A stretch of 64,000 nucleotides of DNA from Taiwanofungus camphoratus (lineage: Eukaryota; Basidiomycota; Agaricomycetes; Polyporales; Taiwanofungaceae). Positions 47,052 to 57,393 of this stretch are shown piece after piece. A model generated the notes under the pieces. The model had not been told where the DNA came from, searched no databases, and saw only the letters and a program-made list of their open reading frames with translations. Numbering within the stretch: the first letter of the stretch is position 1; every line of letters begins with the position of its first letter. The DNA is taken from contig CP021220.1 in NCBI GenBank assembly GCA_003999685.1, positions 3,162,001-3,226,000 on the forward strand, in the 5' to 3' direction. Position numbers and translations under genes: made by a program.

Positions 47052-49151
47052 TCAAACAGTGACCTGTATGCCATTTTCGAGTAACCACTTGAGCGCCTCG
47101 GCCGTTGGTCTCAATACAGGAGAACTGCCATCTCCTGAGCAATCCTTGACGACGCTCACTAACGCCTGCACTAAGCCAGTGCGATCCGCCTCCGCGGCGA
47201 GCTCCTTCCGGGCAGAAGTGTCCCGAGTACCAAAAAATGTGTTCCGAATACAGACGACTCCCCGATGAGTGAGGCCGGGACTAGGTTTGGGGGACGAATC
47301 CACCTCAAGCAATTCTTCTTCCGGCGTACAGATTGATGGATTAATCAGCGATCCAAGTATTGATAAAGCTCGATGTCGTTCGCGCTGGAGTTCGACAAGG
47401 GACTGACATGCGTCTGGAGAAGAGGTCAAAGTAGCTACAGCACCGGATGCCGCAAGTTGAGTTGGTTCATCATCCACATCACACAGGGCAAGGAGAACTT
47501 GCAACTTCGACTTGGATGTGGAGGACTTTTTGCCACCATACTTGTTGAACACATCCTCACTTCCAGCAACAAGGTTACAAATCAGTTCGGTTGCAGCTCG
47601 TCGGACCAGAGTGTGTTCTTCTAGCATTAACAATTCAACCTTGTTCAAGAGTCCCTCTGCTCGAGCGATCCTACTAGCAACTTCTTCACTTTGAGACGAC
47701 AAATTGGTCAGCGCCATCAAAGCCTCAAACCGCTGCAAAAGGTTCGAAGAAGGATGTATGAGCATGAGTGAGAACGGACGAATGGCATCGTATAGCGCTC
47801 CTTCATTTGGACCGAAAACTTGGACAGGAGAAGCAGTAATAGCAAGCTTTGCGAGGGCCTGTATGCACTCGATCTCTGAGGCATGTAAGTCGGGCAACTT
47901 TGCAGGTTGTGAAGATGAGTTTGCTGGTAAGAATCCTTGGATGATCGACGCCAACGATTTCGCTCCTCCTGCCTGTAGAACTTTTCCACGATTCTCCTTG
48001 TCTTCAATGAGACTGAGGAAAGTCTTCCCGGCAGTCAATCTGACGGCACGACTTTCTGTAGACCGAACAGCGGCCGTTAACGTGTCCAACACGCCGCAGT
48101 TAACCAATTTTCTCCCCCGCTGCCGCACGTGGTCATCATCTTCCAAGATATTGGCTTCTTGCCTTTGGCCTGAGCCCGCAGGGCCCTTGGCCACGCGCCT
48201 AAGCTTGGCAATTTGAGCTTCTTCATCTGTGAGGCGGGGTCGATAAGAGCATATGTTTGATGTAATGACAACCACTCCATGGAGAGGTGACTTGGTAATG
48301 TCGTCGTAGCTTTGACTGCTACCGCCTTTACGATGAGGGATGATTGAGAATAAGCGTGATAGAAATGGTGAATCGTTGACCAGCATCTCCTTGACCGTCG
48401 GATCGGTACTCAGGTATGCCAACCCTTCTACGGCATCTGCGAGAGGTGCTGAGTCATGCTTATCAATTACAAGCTCCTTCATCAAATTCATAAGTCCCTC
48501 ATCATCGGTTGCAGATTCTCCTTGCGAGCTAACAACCTCTGCAGCATCTGCTGTGGACCCCCTTGAAAGTTTGACAAGTGCGACAGCAGCAGCAGCGCGG
48601 AGGGCGGTGTCATTTGTCTGATGCGACTTTGCAGTGAGCCATTGCAGATGTCGAGGAGATAAGAGTGCACGACAGGATTTATGTCCACTAGCTTGTGCCA
48701 ACAAATGAGCAACAGCGAGTGCGATTTGAGGCGAAGAGGAAAACATATCCAGGGCATCCATTATCCAATCGAGCACGCCATCCTCTTGAAAGATAGCTGA
48801 AGCTGATTGCCAATCCACCTCAAATAAAGCTGTCAGGAATGAAAGGCCCACAAGGACCTCTTTATGGGTAACGTCTGATATCCTAGATGTCACGGAGGGC
48901 CCGAATGCCTTGCATATCGATAGAGTCGCTCTATCGATTTGCTCTTTGCTGGCAGAAGGGGATAAAGTGCTGCGAATTTTCTGACAGAATGCGGACAGAA
49001 CGACATAAGCCTTGGAGCGGAGCGAGGAGGGTTGAGAGGGAAGGAAGGCAGAGAAAAGGGAAGACGACTCGTCTGGGAGGAAGGAAGTCAGTGCACCATC
49101 CCGAGATTTACTCAAAATTATGTCCAGCTCGTCGTCGAGAGAATCGGTCAT
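47052..49151 (-). CDS. SHE4: UCS-domain myosin chaperone (She4/UNC-45-like)
   Basis: UCS proteins fold and stabilise myosin motor domains. One exon encodes 699 residues from the ATG at 49151; the frame continues 19 codons upstream, but only to a GTG. The protein is almost all alpha-helical armadillo-type repeats. Typical pieces are LRAAAAVALVKLSRG, LADAVEGLAYLSTDPTVKE, VVVITSNICSYRPRLT, IECIQALAKLAITASPVQVF, RFEALMALTNLSSQSEEV and VRRAATELICNLVAGSEDVF; the last segments match the central UCS core as I know it. There is no TPR domain, as in fungal She4/Rng3 and unlike animal UNC-45. The type I myosin gene lies 8 kb away in the window. It is divergent from TRM6, with 117 bp between starts. Confidence 0.88.
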   Translation of the reverse strand: MTDSLDDELDIILSKSRDGALTSFLPDESSSLFSAFLPSQPSSLRSKAYVVLSAFCQKIRSTLSPSASKEQIDRATLSICKAFGPSVTSRISDVTHKEVLVGLSFLTALFEVDWQSASAIFQEDGVLDWIMDALDMFSSSPQIALAVAHLLAQASGHKSCRALLSPRHLQWLTAKSHQTNDTALRAAAAVALVKLSRGSTADAAEVVSSQGESATDDEGLMNLMKELVIDKHDSAPLADAVEGLAYLSTDPTVKEMLVNDSPFLSRLFSIIPHRKGGSSQSYDDITKSPLHGVVVITSNICSYRPRLTDEEAQIAKLRRVAKGPAGSGQRQEANILEDDDHVRQRGRKLVNCGVLDTLTAAVRSTESRAVRLTAGKTFLSLIEDKENRGKVLQAGGAKSLASIIQGFLPANSSSQPAKLPDLHASEIECIQALAKLAITASPVQVFGPNEGALYDAIRPFSLMLIHPSSNLLQRFEALMALTNLSSQSEEVASRIARAEGLLNKVELLMLEEHTLVRRAATELICNLVAGSEDVFNKYGGKKSSTSKSKLQVLLALCDVDDEPTQLAASGAVATLTSSPDACQSLVELQRERHRALSILGSLINPSICTPEEELLEVDSSPKPSPGLTHRGVVCIRNTFFGTRDTSARKELAAEADRTGLVQALVSVVKDCSGDGSSPVLRPTAEALKWLLENGIQVTV

Positions 49152-49268
49152 GGCCACACTATTGAGCGCTCTTTGAACGGTAGCCTGAAATAAAGTACGA
49201 CCGCGCACGTGCCCATTAGAACGAGTTCACGTCTCAGGTCACTATTTTGTAGTACATATCCTTTCGAA

Positions 49269-51194
49269 ATGGACCAGGGCGAAGGATGCTGTCAATCCGC
49301 CCTGAGCGAAATGAGAGAGGAAACGATCCAAATTGGAAACACTATCCTTCTAAAGTTACCCAGCGGCGACATCAAGACATTGAAGCTAGAGAAAGACTCG
49401 TGCGACCTCCGGCTTCCTCACTCCTTTGCTCACGCTCAACGAATGAATAGTACAGTGAATCTAGGAAAATTCGGATTGTTCTATTCAAATGAACTTGTCG
49501 GTCAACCATATGGCCTGACATACGACATCGTGGACAAGAAGCTGAAAGTCATCCCTCCTCGCACTTTACAGGAAGTAGGTATGCACCCTGTCTTTATGTG
49601 TGGTCCGAAGTCTGACCCGCCGAGCAGAGGACACTGATGCAACAAACGAACTTATCAATGATGGTCAGTTTGTCCAGCCGTTGACTTCGGAAGAAATTGA
49701 GGCTTTAAAGAAATCTGGTCTGCATGCATCGGTACACACACATCCGACGAGTGTCGTAAAAATACTTACGTATTTTTTGATGTAGGAAATCATCAAGAAA
49801 CAAATCGAACAGCATGCAAACTACTCCCTCAAGACGGAATATAGCAAGGAGAAGTACAAAAAGCGCAAAGAAGCGAAGTCGGTGACAATCCAAATTTCTG
49901 TCTGTCAGTCCAATTTTAAATGATACTCATAGATATTCAAAATCTTTCACGATTGTGGAACCAACCCTATTCAATGTTTGTGACTACTGGTTCAACAAGG
50001 ATCAGAATAGACTTCGCGATATACGCACAGATGCATTGTCGCATATACTAAATCTAGCAAATATCCGCCCGGGCGGCAGATATCTTGCTGTCGATGACGC
50101 TTCTGGCATAGTCGTCGCAGGCATACTAGAACGTCTGGGTGGTAAATTTCTCTAAGGGATAACCGACGAAAGCAAAGCATGACTTATTCTGTTGCAGGAA
50201 CTGGACGTCTCATCACGGTATGCGATGTCGATTCACCCCCCGCCTATCCGGTAATGGTGCATATGAACTTTAAAAAAGAAGTTATGGTTTCAGTTTTGTC
50301 ATCACTCAATTGGGCAACCGCCGATGAAGAATATACACCGAGTGAGCGTCCATTATTGGAAATCACAGTCTAAGACAGCCAACTTATCAGCAAATAGTAT
50401 TGCCGCCTTCCGAGACCTCAGGGAAATCGAAGTCAGATGCACAAAAATTACGGCTTAGCAAACGCAAAATCGCTTCAGACTCGCTCATGCAAACCAGAGA
50501 CGAACTCTTCGCCGGAGAATTTGACGGGTATGTTCTGTGCAACATTCCCGTTTTTTAGGCCTGATCGTTTTGTAGTTTGATTGTAGCCAGCGAATACGAT
50601 CCTTATTCGATATTGGAGAAACTTTCTCCGTATCTTGCAGGCTCCGCATCCATTGTGGTACATAGTCCGCACATCCAGGTTAGTTAAGCCGCAATTGATG
50701 CGACTCTAATCACTGACAAAAGTTGTTCAAGATATTGGCGGATCTGCAAACTGCTTTGCGTGAACTCCCTCAATACTTAGGCGCGACTGTGACGGAATTG
50801 TGGTCACGACGTTATCAGGTGCATTTCGAGAGAGCCATTCATTTGGGACACCTTAATGATCAATTTGCAGGTGTTACCCGGACGTACTCACCCGTTGATG
50901 AACATGTCTGGCTCAGGTGGTTTCCTCCTGCATACCATTAAAGTGTATGTGATTGTGTCCCTGAGAATTGTGCTTCACCTAACATGGCTGCATACTAGCT
51001 ACGATGATCCTTCTGCTTCGTCAGTTATGGCTCATCGCTACAAGGCTAAGAAGGCTAAACTAGAAGGTGAGGTTACTGGGGACCCTTCTGTCGGAGCAGA
51101 GGAGTCGGACATGTGTCTGCCCAATCGTTCAAAGAGCGCCGAACCATCGAGTACCATTCCAAATAGCAGTGACAATAATCAGATGGTGAGCTGA
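49269..51194 (+). CDS. TRM6: tRNA m1A58 methyltransferase, non-catalytic subunit
   Basis: Trm6 (Gcd10) pairs with Trm61 to methylate adenosine 58 of tRNA, needed for initiator tRNA stability. Exons: 49269-49399, 49451-49578, 49628-49731, 49786-49877, 49933-50141, 50198-50341, 50398-50527, 50576-50678, 50723-50818, 50871-50944, 50999-51194; 1407 nt, 468 residues. Family segments: LLKLPSGDIKTLKLEKDSTV, LGKFGLFYSNELVGQPYGLT, VIPPRTLQEVEDTDATNE, LIN and QFVQPLTSEEIEALK, VEPTLFNVCDYWF, IRPGGRYLAVDDASGIVVAG and MNMSGSGGFLLHTIKV. The nucleotide-binding region resembles a methyltransferase fold but lacks the usual AdoMet motif, as expected of the partner subunit. The C-terminus is a disordered Lys/Ser-rich tail. 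Confidence 0.95.
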
Positions 51195-51359
51195 CCATGA
51201 AAGGGATGCCTTCCTCCTCTTTTATGGATGACAAGATAAAATTACGGCGATATACGATATATATGGGTATATTGGTCATTATATTCGTGCTAATGTTCAG
51301 TGTCATGTTGGCGTATCAGAGAATAGAGCAGTAAATACCTAGGCAGTGACATTCAGACT

Positions 51360-54300
51360 CTAGGCTAGCTCAGAATGATCGATTATCGTACGTACCTCGT
51401 CCACTATAGTATACAGAAGGTGTTGATTCAGACGTCGATTTTGAAGGACTGCAAATATCCTTCGTGCGCCACGGCGTGCATTTGACCGCCCAATCATGTT
51501 TGCAACTAGATCTATACAATGGCGGTCGAAAATCAGGTTTAATCTTCCTATGCTTGTTTCAAGTTGCATACCTGGCACGAGTGCTGATAATTTACGGTTC
51601 GCTTCGTCCCTGGTTCGTAGTCTTTCCTCGGCTGTTCGTGGCACTCCCGAAGGTTTCAATTGACCACCGGGCCATAAACTATCTCGAAATATATTGACGT
51701 ATGACATCAAATGTGGCTCATCCAGGTATACTTTGAAGGTCTCGCGCAATTTACTGGATTAACGATTTCCGTTAGCAACAACATACGAGGTCAAAGAATA
51801 CTACTCACCGTTCGATAGTACCGCCGAATACCTGCTGCAGAATAATCACAATGGCCTGCCGTCGAAGCCAATTGTTCTTTTTATCGAGCTCGAATACCGC
51901 TAGAACCAGATCACATATAGGAGAGGAAAAGGTTGAAGTGCTCGTTTCTCCCTCGAGAGGTTTCAAGTCCCCGGACAACTGAAGAAGAGTGTCTTCTGAC
52001 GTCGACTTCCCAGAAGCCTTCAAGGCTTGAGCAACAAGATCTTCGTCGTGAATTCCAGTGCCAACGATTCCAGCAAACTCGGCAGCCTGCGTAGTAAGAC
52101 GCTGGATAATAACGTCCAACATAGACGGTCCGAAGAACATGTCGTCAATGCTCTCCGCCACAGACTGATACATCGTGCGGACGAGGTCCTTCCCCGGAAA
52201 GGCTGGTACAACCCTTGCATTTGATGGCGGAGACTCCGATGCAATGAATGGGGAGTCGCGCGATAAGAAATTGCGAAGCTCATCACTCTCACAAACCGCC
52301 GGTATTGCAATCAAACTCTGGTCATGGCGTCAGATACTCGTATGAATGACGCTCACATTTTACTCACTTGCACATATTTCTCCAGAGCGACTCGACGGGA
52401 ATCAACAAAGCTTCCGGAGAGCGACGTCACGAGTCGCTTCCCTGGAAAATCTAGATTCCGTACCAAAGCATAACGGTCCCGCAGCTTGTTGTGCATATTG
52501 AAGAATTCATTGTACCTGCGCGCAACGACCCATCCAGAAGTGAAAGTGCCATCTGGCGCAAGCTGCTGAACCTCAATCAGATAGCGAACTACAGATTTAC
52601 CGTCCTCTTCAGCTATTGTGGAGTTCACTATTGCGACCCTTGTGCGATCAGAAAGGAGGCGATTGGCAGACTCTTGCTGCTCGTATTGAGTTTTTTGAAA
52701 CTTTAGCTCTCGCAGCTCTCGAGTTAATGAAGACTTTGAACGACGAAGGAGTCGTAATTCCTGAGCATCCCCTGTCAATTCTGCCTTCTTGATCAAAGTG
52801 TCCAGCAGTGTGTCCTGTGACTGTAGCTTCTCGATCTTGTTCGCAAGACGTACGATCTCGTGAGAGAGCTGGAGATCACCGGGCCCCGCAAGCTGGAACG
52901 AGCCATGACTTTTGTCACTGTCGTCATCCGGCCTTTCCTCCCCTTCATCAGGTTCCTCATCGACAGTGCTGCTTCGCTTCCCAGTCTCGAATATACGACT
53001 TCCGGACAACCCAACGTTCTGGGCACTCCGACTATCGGATGAGCTTGCGTTTTGTTTATCATCATGTTGCTTATCCAACGCAATAATATCTGTCAAGGCT
53101 GCTTGAATGGCCTCCATTCTTCTAGATTGCTCGCTGAGCCTCGCATCTTCAGGATCGTCAAACAGTGGGGCTCGAGAAGATGGAGCAGACGGTGAATCAG
53201 GAACTGGCGACATAAGAAGTTCCAGATTGGACGTTGATGCTCGGGGGATAGTGGTTGATGGTGAAGAGTTTCCGGTAAGCACTGGCTTCTGGGGAGGCGG
53301 TGCGCTCAACAAAGGCGATGAGTTCGACCTTGGGACAGGGCGTGCATGTTGCGTTGAGAACAATCGTGCACCGTCTCGACCGGATCCTAACGACACTTGT
53401 GAAGCCTCCGACGCAGCTCGCGACATGATCAGATAATCATCAGTCTTCGCCTGCTGTGACGTAGAGTCTGTCCCCCCCTTCCGACCTTCGATGTCTCCAA
53501 CAACACGAAACCAAAGTTCAGATCTTTGGAACTCCTCAAAGTCTAACTCCATTTCCCGTTCCACTTGTCTCTGGGCTAACATAACGCTTCTTCGCACTCT
53601 CCTCTCCGCGACGGGAGAGGGAAGCTCTTCCCCAAGCCCAAAGCAGCGAATGGAGGTAACGTGCTTCTGAGAAATACATGCCAGCACAGAATCTGGAGCA
53701 GGACCTGAGAAATATAGCTCATTCAACATGGATATATCCTCTAGTGTTGCGGAACGGGCAGGGTCCAGAACAGGCTCATCTTCTTCGTCAGAGGAACCCG
53801 AGTCAACTGATTCAAGCGGGTTTTTGAAGCTCTCCACTGTGAGCCAGAATTGCACGAGTAAAGCACGGTGGCGGCGATCCATGAATTCCATGAAGTATGA
53901 CAGTGAACTCGGATTCGTGAGAACGTCGCGTAAGGTGAGACGAGAGGCTGTGCCCGCCTCCTGGTACGTGGATTGTCGCTAATTGCGGATGGAAGCTTCA
54001 GCAAGTGGTCCGACAGACATCGCGAAGGCACCTTACAGAGTCAAATTCGCCTCCTAACAAAACAATCCGCTTCTCCACTTTACGTTTAGCGGTGTAAAGT
54101 CTGTCAAGAAATGCCACTATGTCTTCTGTCTTCTGTCCATTGATCCAGTCTTCCTTTTCGTGGTTAGCTATTATCGAGTGTCGAATTAGGTCACATATAC
54201 GAGTTCAAAAAATTGTAGAACACGCTTACCCAACAATGCCCGAGTTCGCCTGATTTCACCCATGATATCATTCTTGAGCCTTCTGGCGTCTAGCAACGAA

Positions 54301-55478
54301 GAACATCGGTTGATGCTGCGAAGAAAAGACTCAAACTGTCGTGAGTCGGTATGGATGGTGATTGTCTCAGTGGTCGGAGCCCTGGGTTCGACCGAACGAG
54401 TATGAGGACGCGGTAACTGGGCTTCCAATATATTCCGGACTTTTGATACCAATTTCCTACAAGTGTACCCAAATGCATAAACGCAGTACCGATTATCTCA
54501 AAATGAGACGTACTGCTGGCGTATAGCCGCTCCTGCCTAAAAGAAGTGTGATCACCAAGGAACAATGATGTATAGACATATGCTCACGATTTGGTCAATG
54601 GTCCGATTCCAGAAGTCGGGGTCTGCGAGCATATCCATTACAGGGTACAGAACTGAACATGCCAGTATTTCCCTGATCACTGTCCTTAAGGCCTGGCTTC
54701 TGGCTTCTTTCTCGGGTAAGATAGATGGTAGGACCTTATCCACCAGCTCCCTTAAATGATTTTCTTCCGTCTGCTTTGTGAATGTAGAGGAGAGGTTGTC
54801 CACCGCACGATGCAATTTTCCTCCACCCTTGCCCGCATAGCGACTGGCTAACAAGATGTCAAGCTCCTCAGACTGGGTAAGCCTTCGCTCGAGTCCCGCT
54901 CCACGGAGGGCAACTTCAGACTGCCGAAACTGGTCTATGTGGTCCGTGACTTTGGGAAGCAGGCGCTTGACAGCAAGTGCAGAGATGTCGATGTTTGTTA
55001 CTCTTGCCAGCAATTGTTCCGTAGAGCTATGCAGAACGGAAGACACTGCGGTGGGGAACGATGGGGACGACGATATCTCCTTGTACCAAACGAGTACGAA
55101 GTCTCTCACAACCATGATCAGTATATCATTCAAAGCAGCAGAAATGACGGGGGACTCTGGGTAGAGAGGCGGCAACGACTGAGGAGGTTTGTGAGACCAT
55201 TGAGATCGTGTGAGGACAGCTTGCCAAGCCGCTGGTGTAGAGAAAGCGAGTGGCCTGGCTGCAGTTGGGAGAGCATTCTGTGCGGCAGGTCTGGTAGCGT
55301 CCAATACATAGCCTAGAATAATATTCAGTGCCAGAAAACCAACTGCAGCGACTACAGCTAGCAGGGGCAACAAGAGAACAATGGTGAACGGCGACGATAC
55401 TATCCGCACGGCCGTAGGTAGCACTAATCCCAAGAAGACTATGAACAGGAAGGCCTGCTTGCTCAATAGTGGTGCCAT
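51360..55478 (-). CDS. MDM1: Mdm1-like sorting nexin (PXA-RGS-PX-PXC)
   Basis: ER-anchored tether at ER-vacuole and lipid-droplet contacts. Exons 55478-54588, 54536-54514, 54456-54230, 54167-54037, 53978-52368, 52317-51809, 51753-51360; 3786 nt, 1261 residues. Two N-terminal membrane helices (AFLFIVFLGLVLPTAV; LLLPLLAVVAAVGFLALNII) come first. The PXA domain spans about 90-310 (LNDILIMVVRDFVLVWYKEI, ending in WNRTIDQIAGAAIRQQ). An RGS-like domain begins near 425 (RLTLRDVLTNPSSLSYFMEF, HRALLVQFWLTVESF). A long acidic Ser-rich linker with a coiled coil precedes the PX domain (VRYLIEVQQL, WVVARRYNEFFNMHNKLRDR) at about 870-961. The C-terminal nexin domain ends the protein (LDEPHLMSYVNIFRDSLWPG). 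An in-frame ATG at 55610 would add 44 residues; the inner start fits the family better. Confidence 0.91.
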
Positions 55479-55833
55479 CCAGCAGTAATTATTGCAGTAG
55501 GCTAGAGACTTTACATCCGTGGAGGGATTTGAGAGATATGTCCCAGAGAGTGTGTGTGTTGCAGACCGTGAGGCTGAGGTCAGAGGTTCAGGCATCGCCT
55601 CGCGCCTCATGTGATCGCAATGAGCGCTGGATATTCCGAATTTCTGTCTCTCATATCTGTCCTCAAGACCTTGACTAGCTCGACTATCCGTAACTCGGTG
55701 GAAGTGGGCTATAAGTGCGCCAGTATACCCTGAAAAACCTCGGTCTGCGTGTGCACATCAGAGTGTCCCCGCAAATTGAGCTAAAGACAGGCCTAGTCTC
55801 AGTTGGTGTCCAGTGACTCATATTCTGGGCTCG

Positions 55834-57393
55834 ATGAGTGTAGCTGGCAACAGCCGACCCTTATCTACTGCAGAAGGCTTCATCTGTGGCGGGATAGCAG
55901 CTTGTGTTGCTGTACGTCAATTATTCCTCCATATAGTTTCCACTTACACCATACGATCGATACAGGTCACTATATCCAACCCTGCAGAAGTCGCGAAGAC
56001 GCGTCTTCAGTTACAAGGAGAATTGGCCAAGGATGGTGGCGTCAGGGTGTACAAGAATACCCTGGATGTCGTCACGAAGACATTTCAGAATGAGGGTATC
56101 AGAGGTGTGCAACGTGGTCTTGGTCCCGCCGTGAGTTCCTTTCAAGGACAGTGACTTGTCACGAGCTCACTGTAGATGTAGTACATCTATCAAGTAAGTT
56201 GATGTTTGATGCTTGCAAATTGTTTGCTGGAATGTCATACAGATTCTGTTGAATGGATCTCGCCTTGGTAAGCTGCCGTCACATATAAACAATCATATGA
56301 ATCGAATGGGCTGCCAGGTTTCTACGAACCGTTCAGACGGACGTGTAACAGCCTCCTAGGTTATTCGCCATCCGAACAAAGACCTATGACCTCAGTCCTA
56401 GCGGGAGCTGTCAGCGGAGCCGTTGGTGGTAAGTTATACTTTCGGTGTATGTTGTTTAGTCTCACGCCTCGCTCTTCATTCCTCAGCATCGCTCGGTAAT
56501 CCACTGTTCTTGATAAAAGCACGAATGCAGGTCCGTAAACCACCCTTCGTCCTGTCTGACAACTTCGTTACGCAACTCTTCAGGCATATTCTCCTGCCCT
56601 TCCAGTAGGCGCCCAACGTCATTACAAGAGTTCATTCGATGCTCTCATTACGATATACCGTGCCGAAAATTTTCGCGGTCTAATACGTGGTATAGATGCC
56701 GCCATTCTCCGGACAACTATGGGATCATCGGTTCGTCCAGATATGCCAGTGTATGCGCGACGTTTTTCATCGCTGCTGCCCAGGTCCAACTGCCTACCTA
56801 TAACTGGACAAAGAGCCAGCTCATTCAGCGTGGGATTCTTCCAGCGGACAGTATTTGGACATTTTTGGCGAGCAGTTCAGTTTCAGGCATGTGTGTTGTA
56901 TGTGGAATGTTGCTGAAACACCTTTCAACGTGCTGATCATGATATGAAGCTTGCTATGATGCAACCAGCGGATACGGTACAGTCCTCAGTAATAGCTCGC
57001 TATTGTCAACACGCCTCACAGACTACTGTAGGCACTGACGCGAATGTATAATCAACCGACAAAACTCATGCCCGACGGCAAATATGTCGGCACACTATAC
57101 AAAAATCCCATAGACTGCCTATGGAAGACGTTCAAAACGGAAGGTCCCTTGGGATGGTACAAAGGTAAAATGCTATCGATGTTTCTGTCTCACCCGCCAT
57201 GCTGAAACGTATGTCGCAGGATCGACCGCACACTTCTTCCGTATAGCACCCCATACGTGAGTCTTTATAAGAAGTTAAGTGTGGCAAGACATAGATTAAC
57301 GTCCGACGATCCTATCCAAACAGAATTGTCACTCTGACCGCAAATGACGTGATAGTCGGTCTATACAAGAGGTACCGCGATCGGGACATGTAG
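55834..57393 (+). CDS. OAC1: Mitochondrial carrier, Oac1-like (oxaloacetate/sulfate)
   Basis: Inner-membrane solute carrier of the SLC25 family; yeast Oac1 carries oxaloacetate, sulfate and isopropylmalate. Exons: 55834-55911, 55966-56130, 56182-56193, 56243-56267, 56318-56428, 56487-56530, 56584-56730, 56784-56897, 56950-56976, 57032-57164, 57220-57256, 57324-57393; 963 nt, 320 residues. Three repeats each carry a carrier motif: SNPAEVAKTRLQLQG, GNPLFLIKARMQ, and MQPADTALTRMYNQ. Oac1-type features are AYVYQ-like YIYQILLNGSRLGFYEPFR, FRGLIRGIDAAILRTTMGSS, GWYKGSTAHFFRIAPHTIVT. The 12-nt exon coding YIYQ is easily missed. In the third motif the usual PXD/EXX(K/R) is PADTALTR, i.e. the acidic residue is kept. 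It is divergent from the sorting nexin. Confidence 0.92.
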
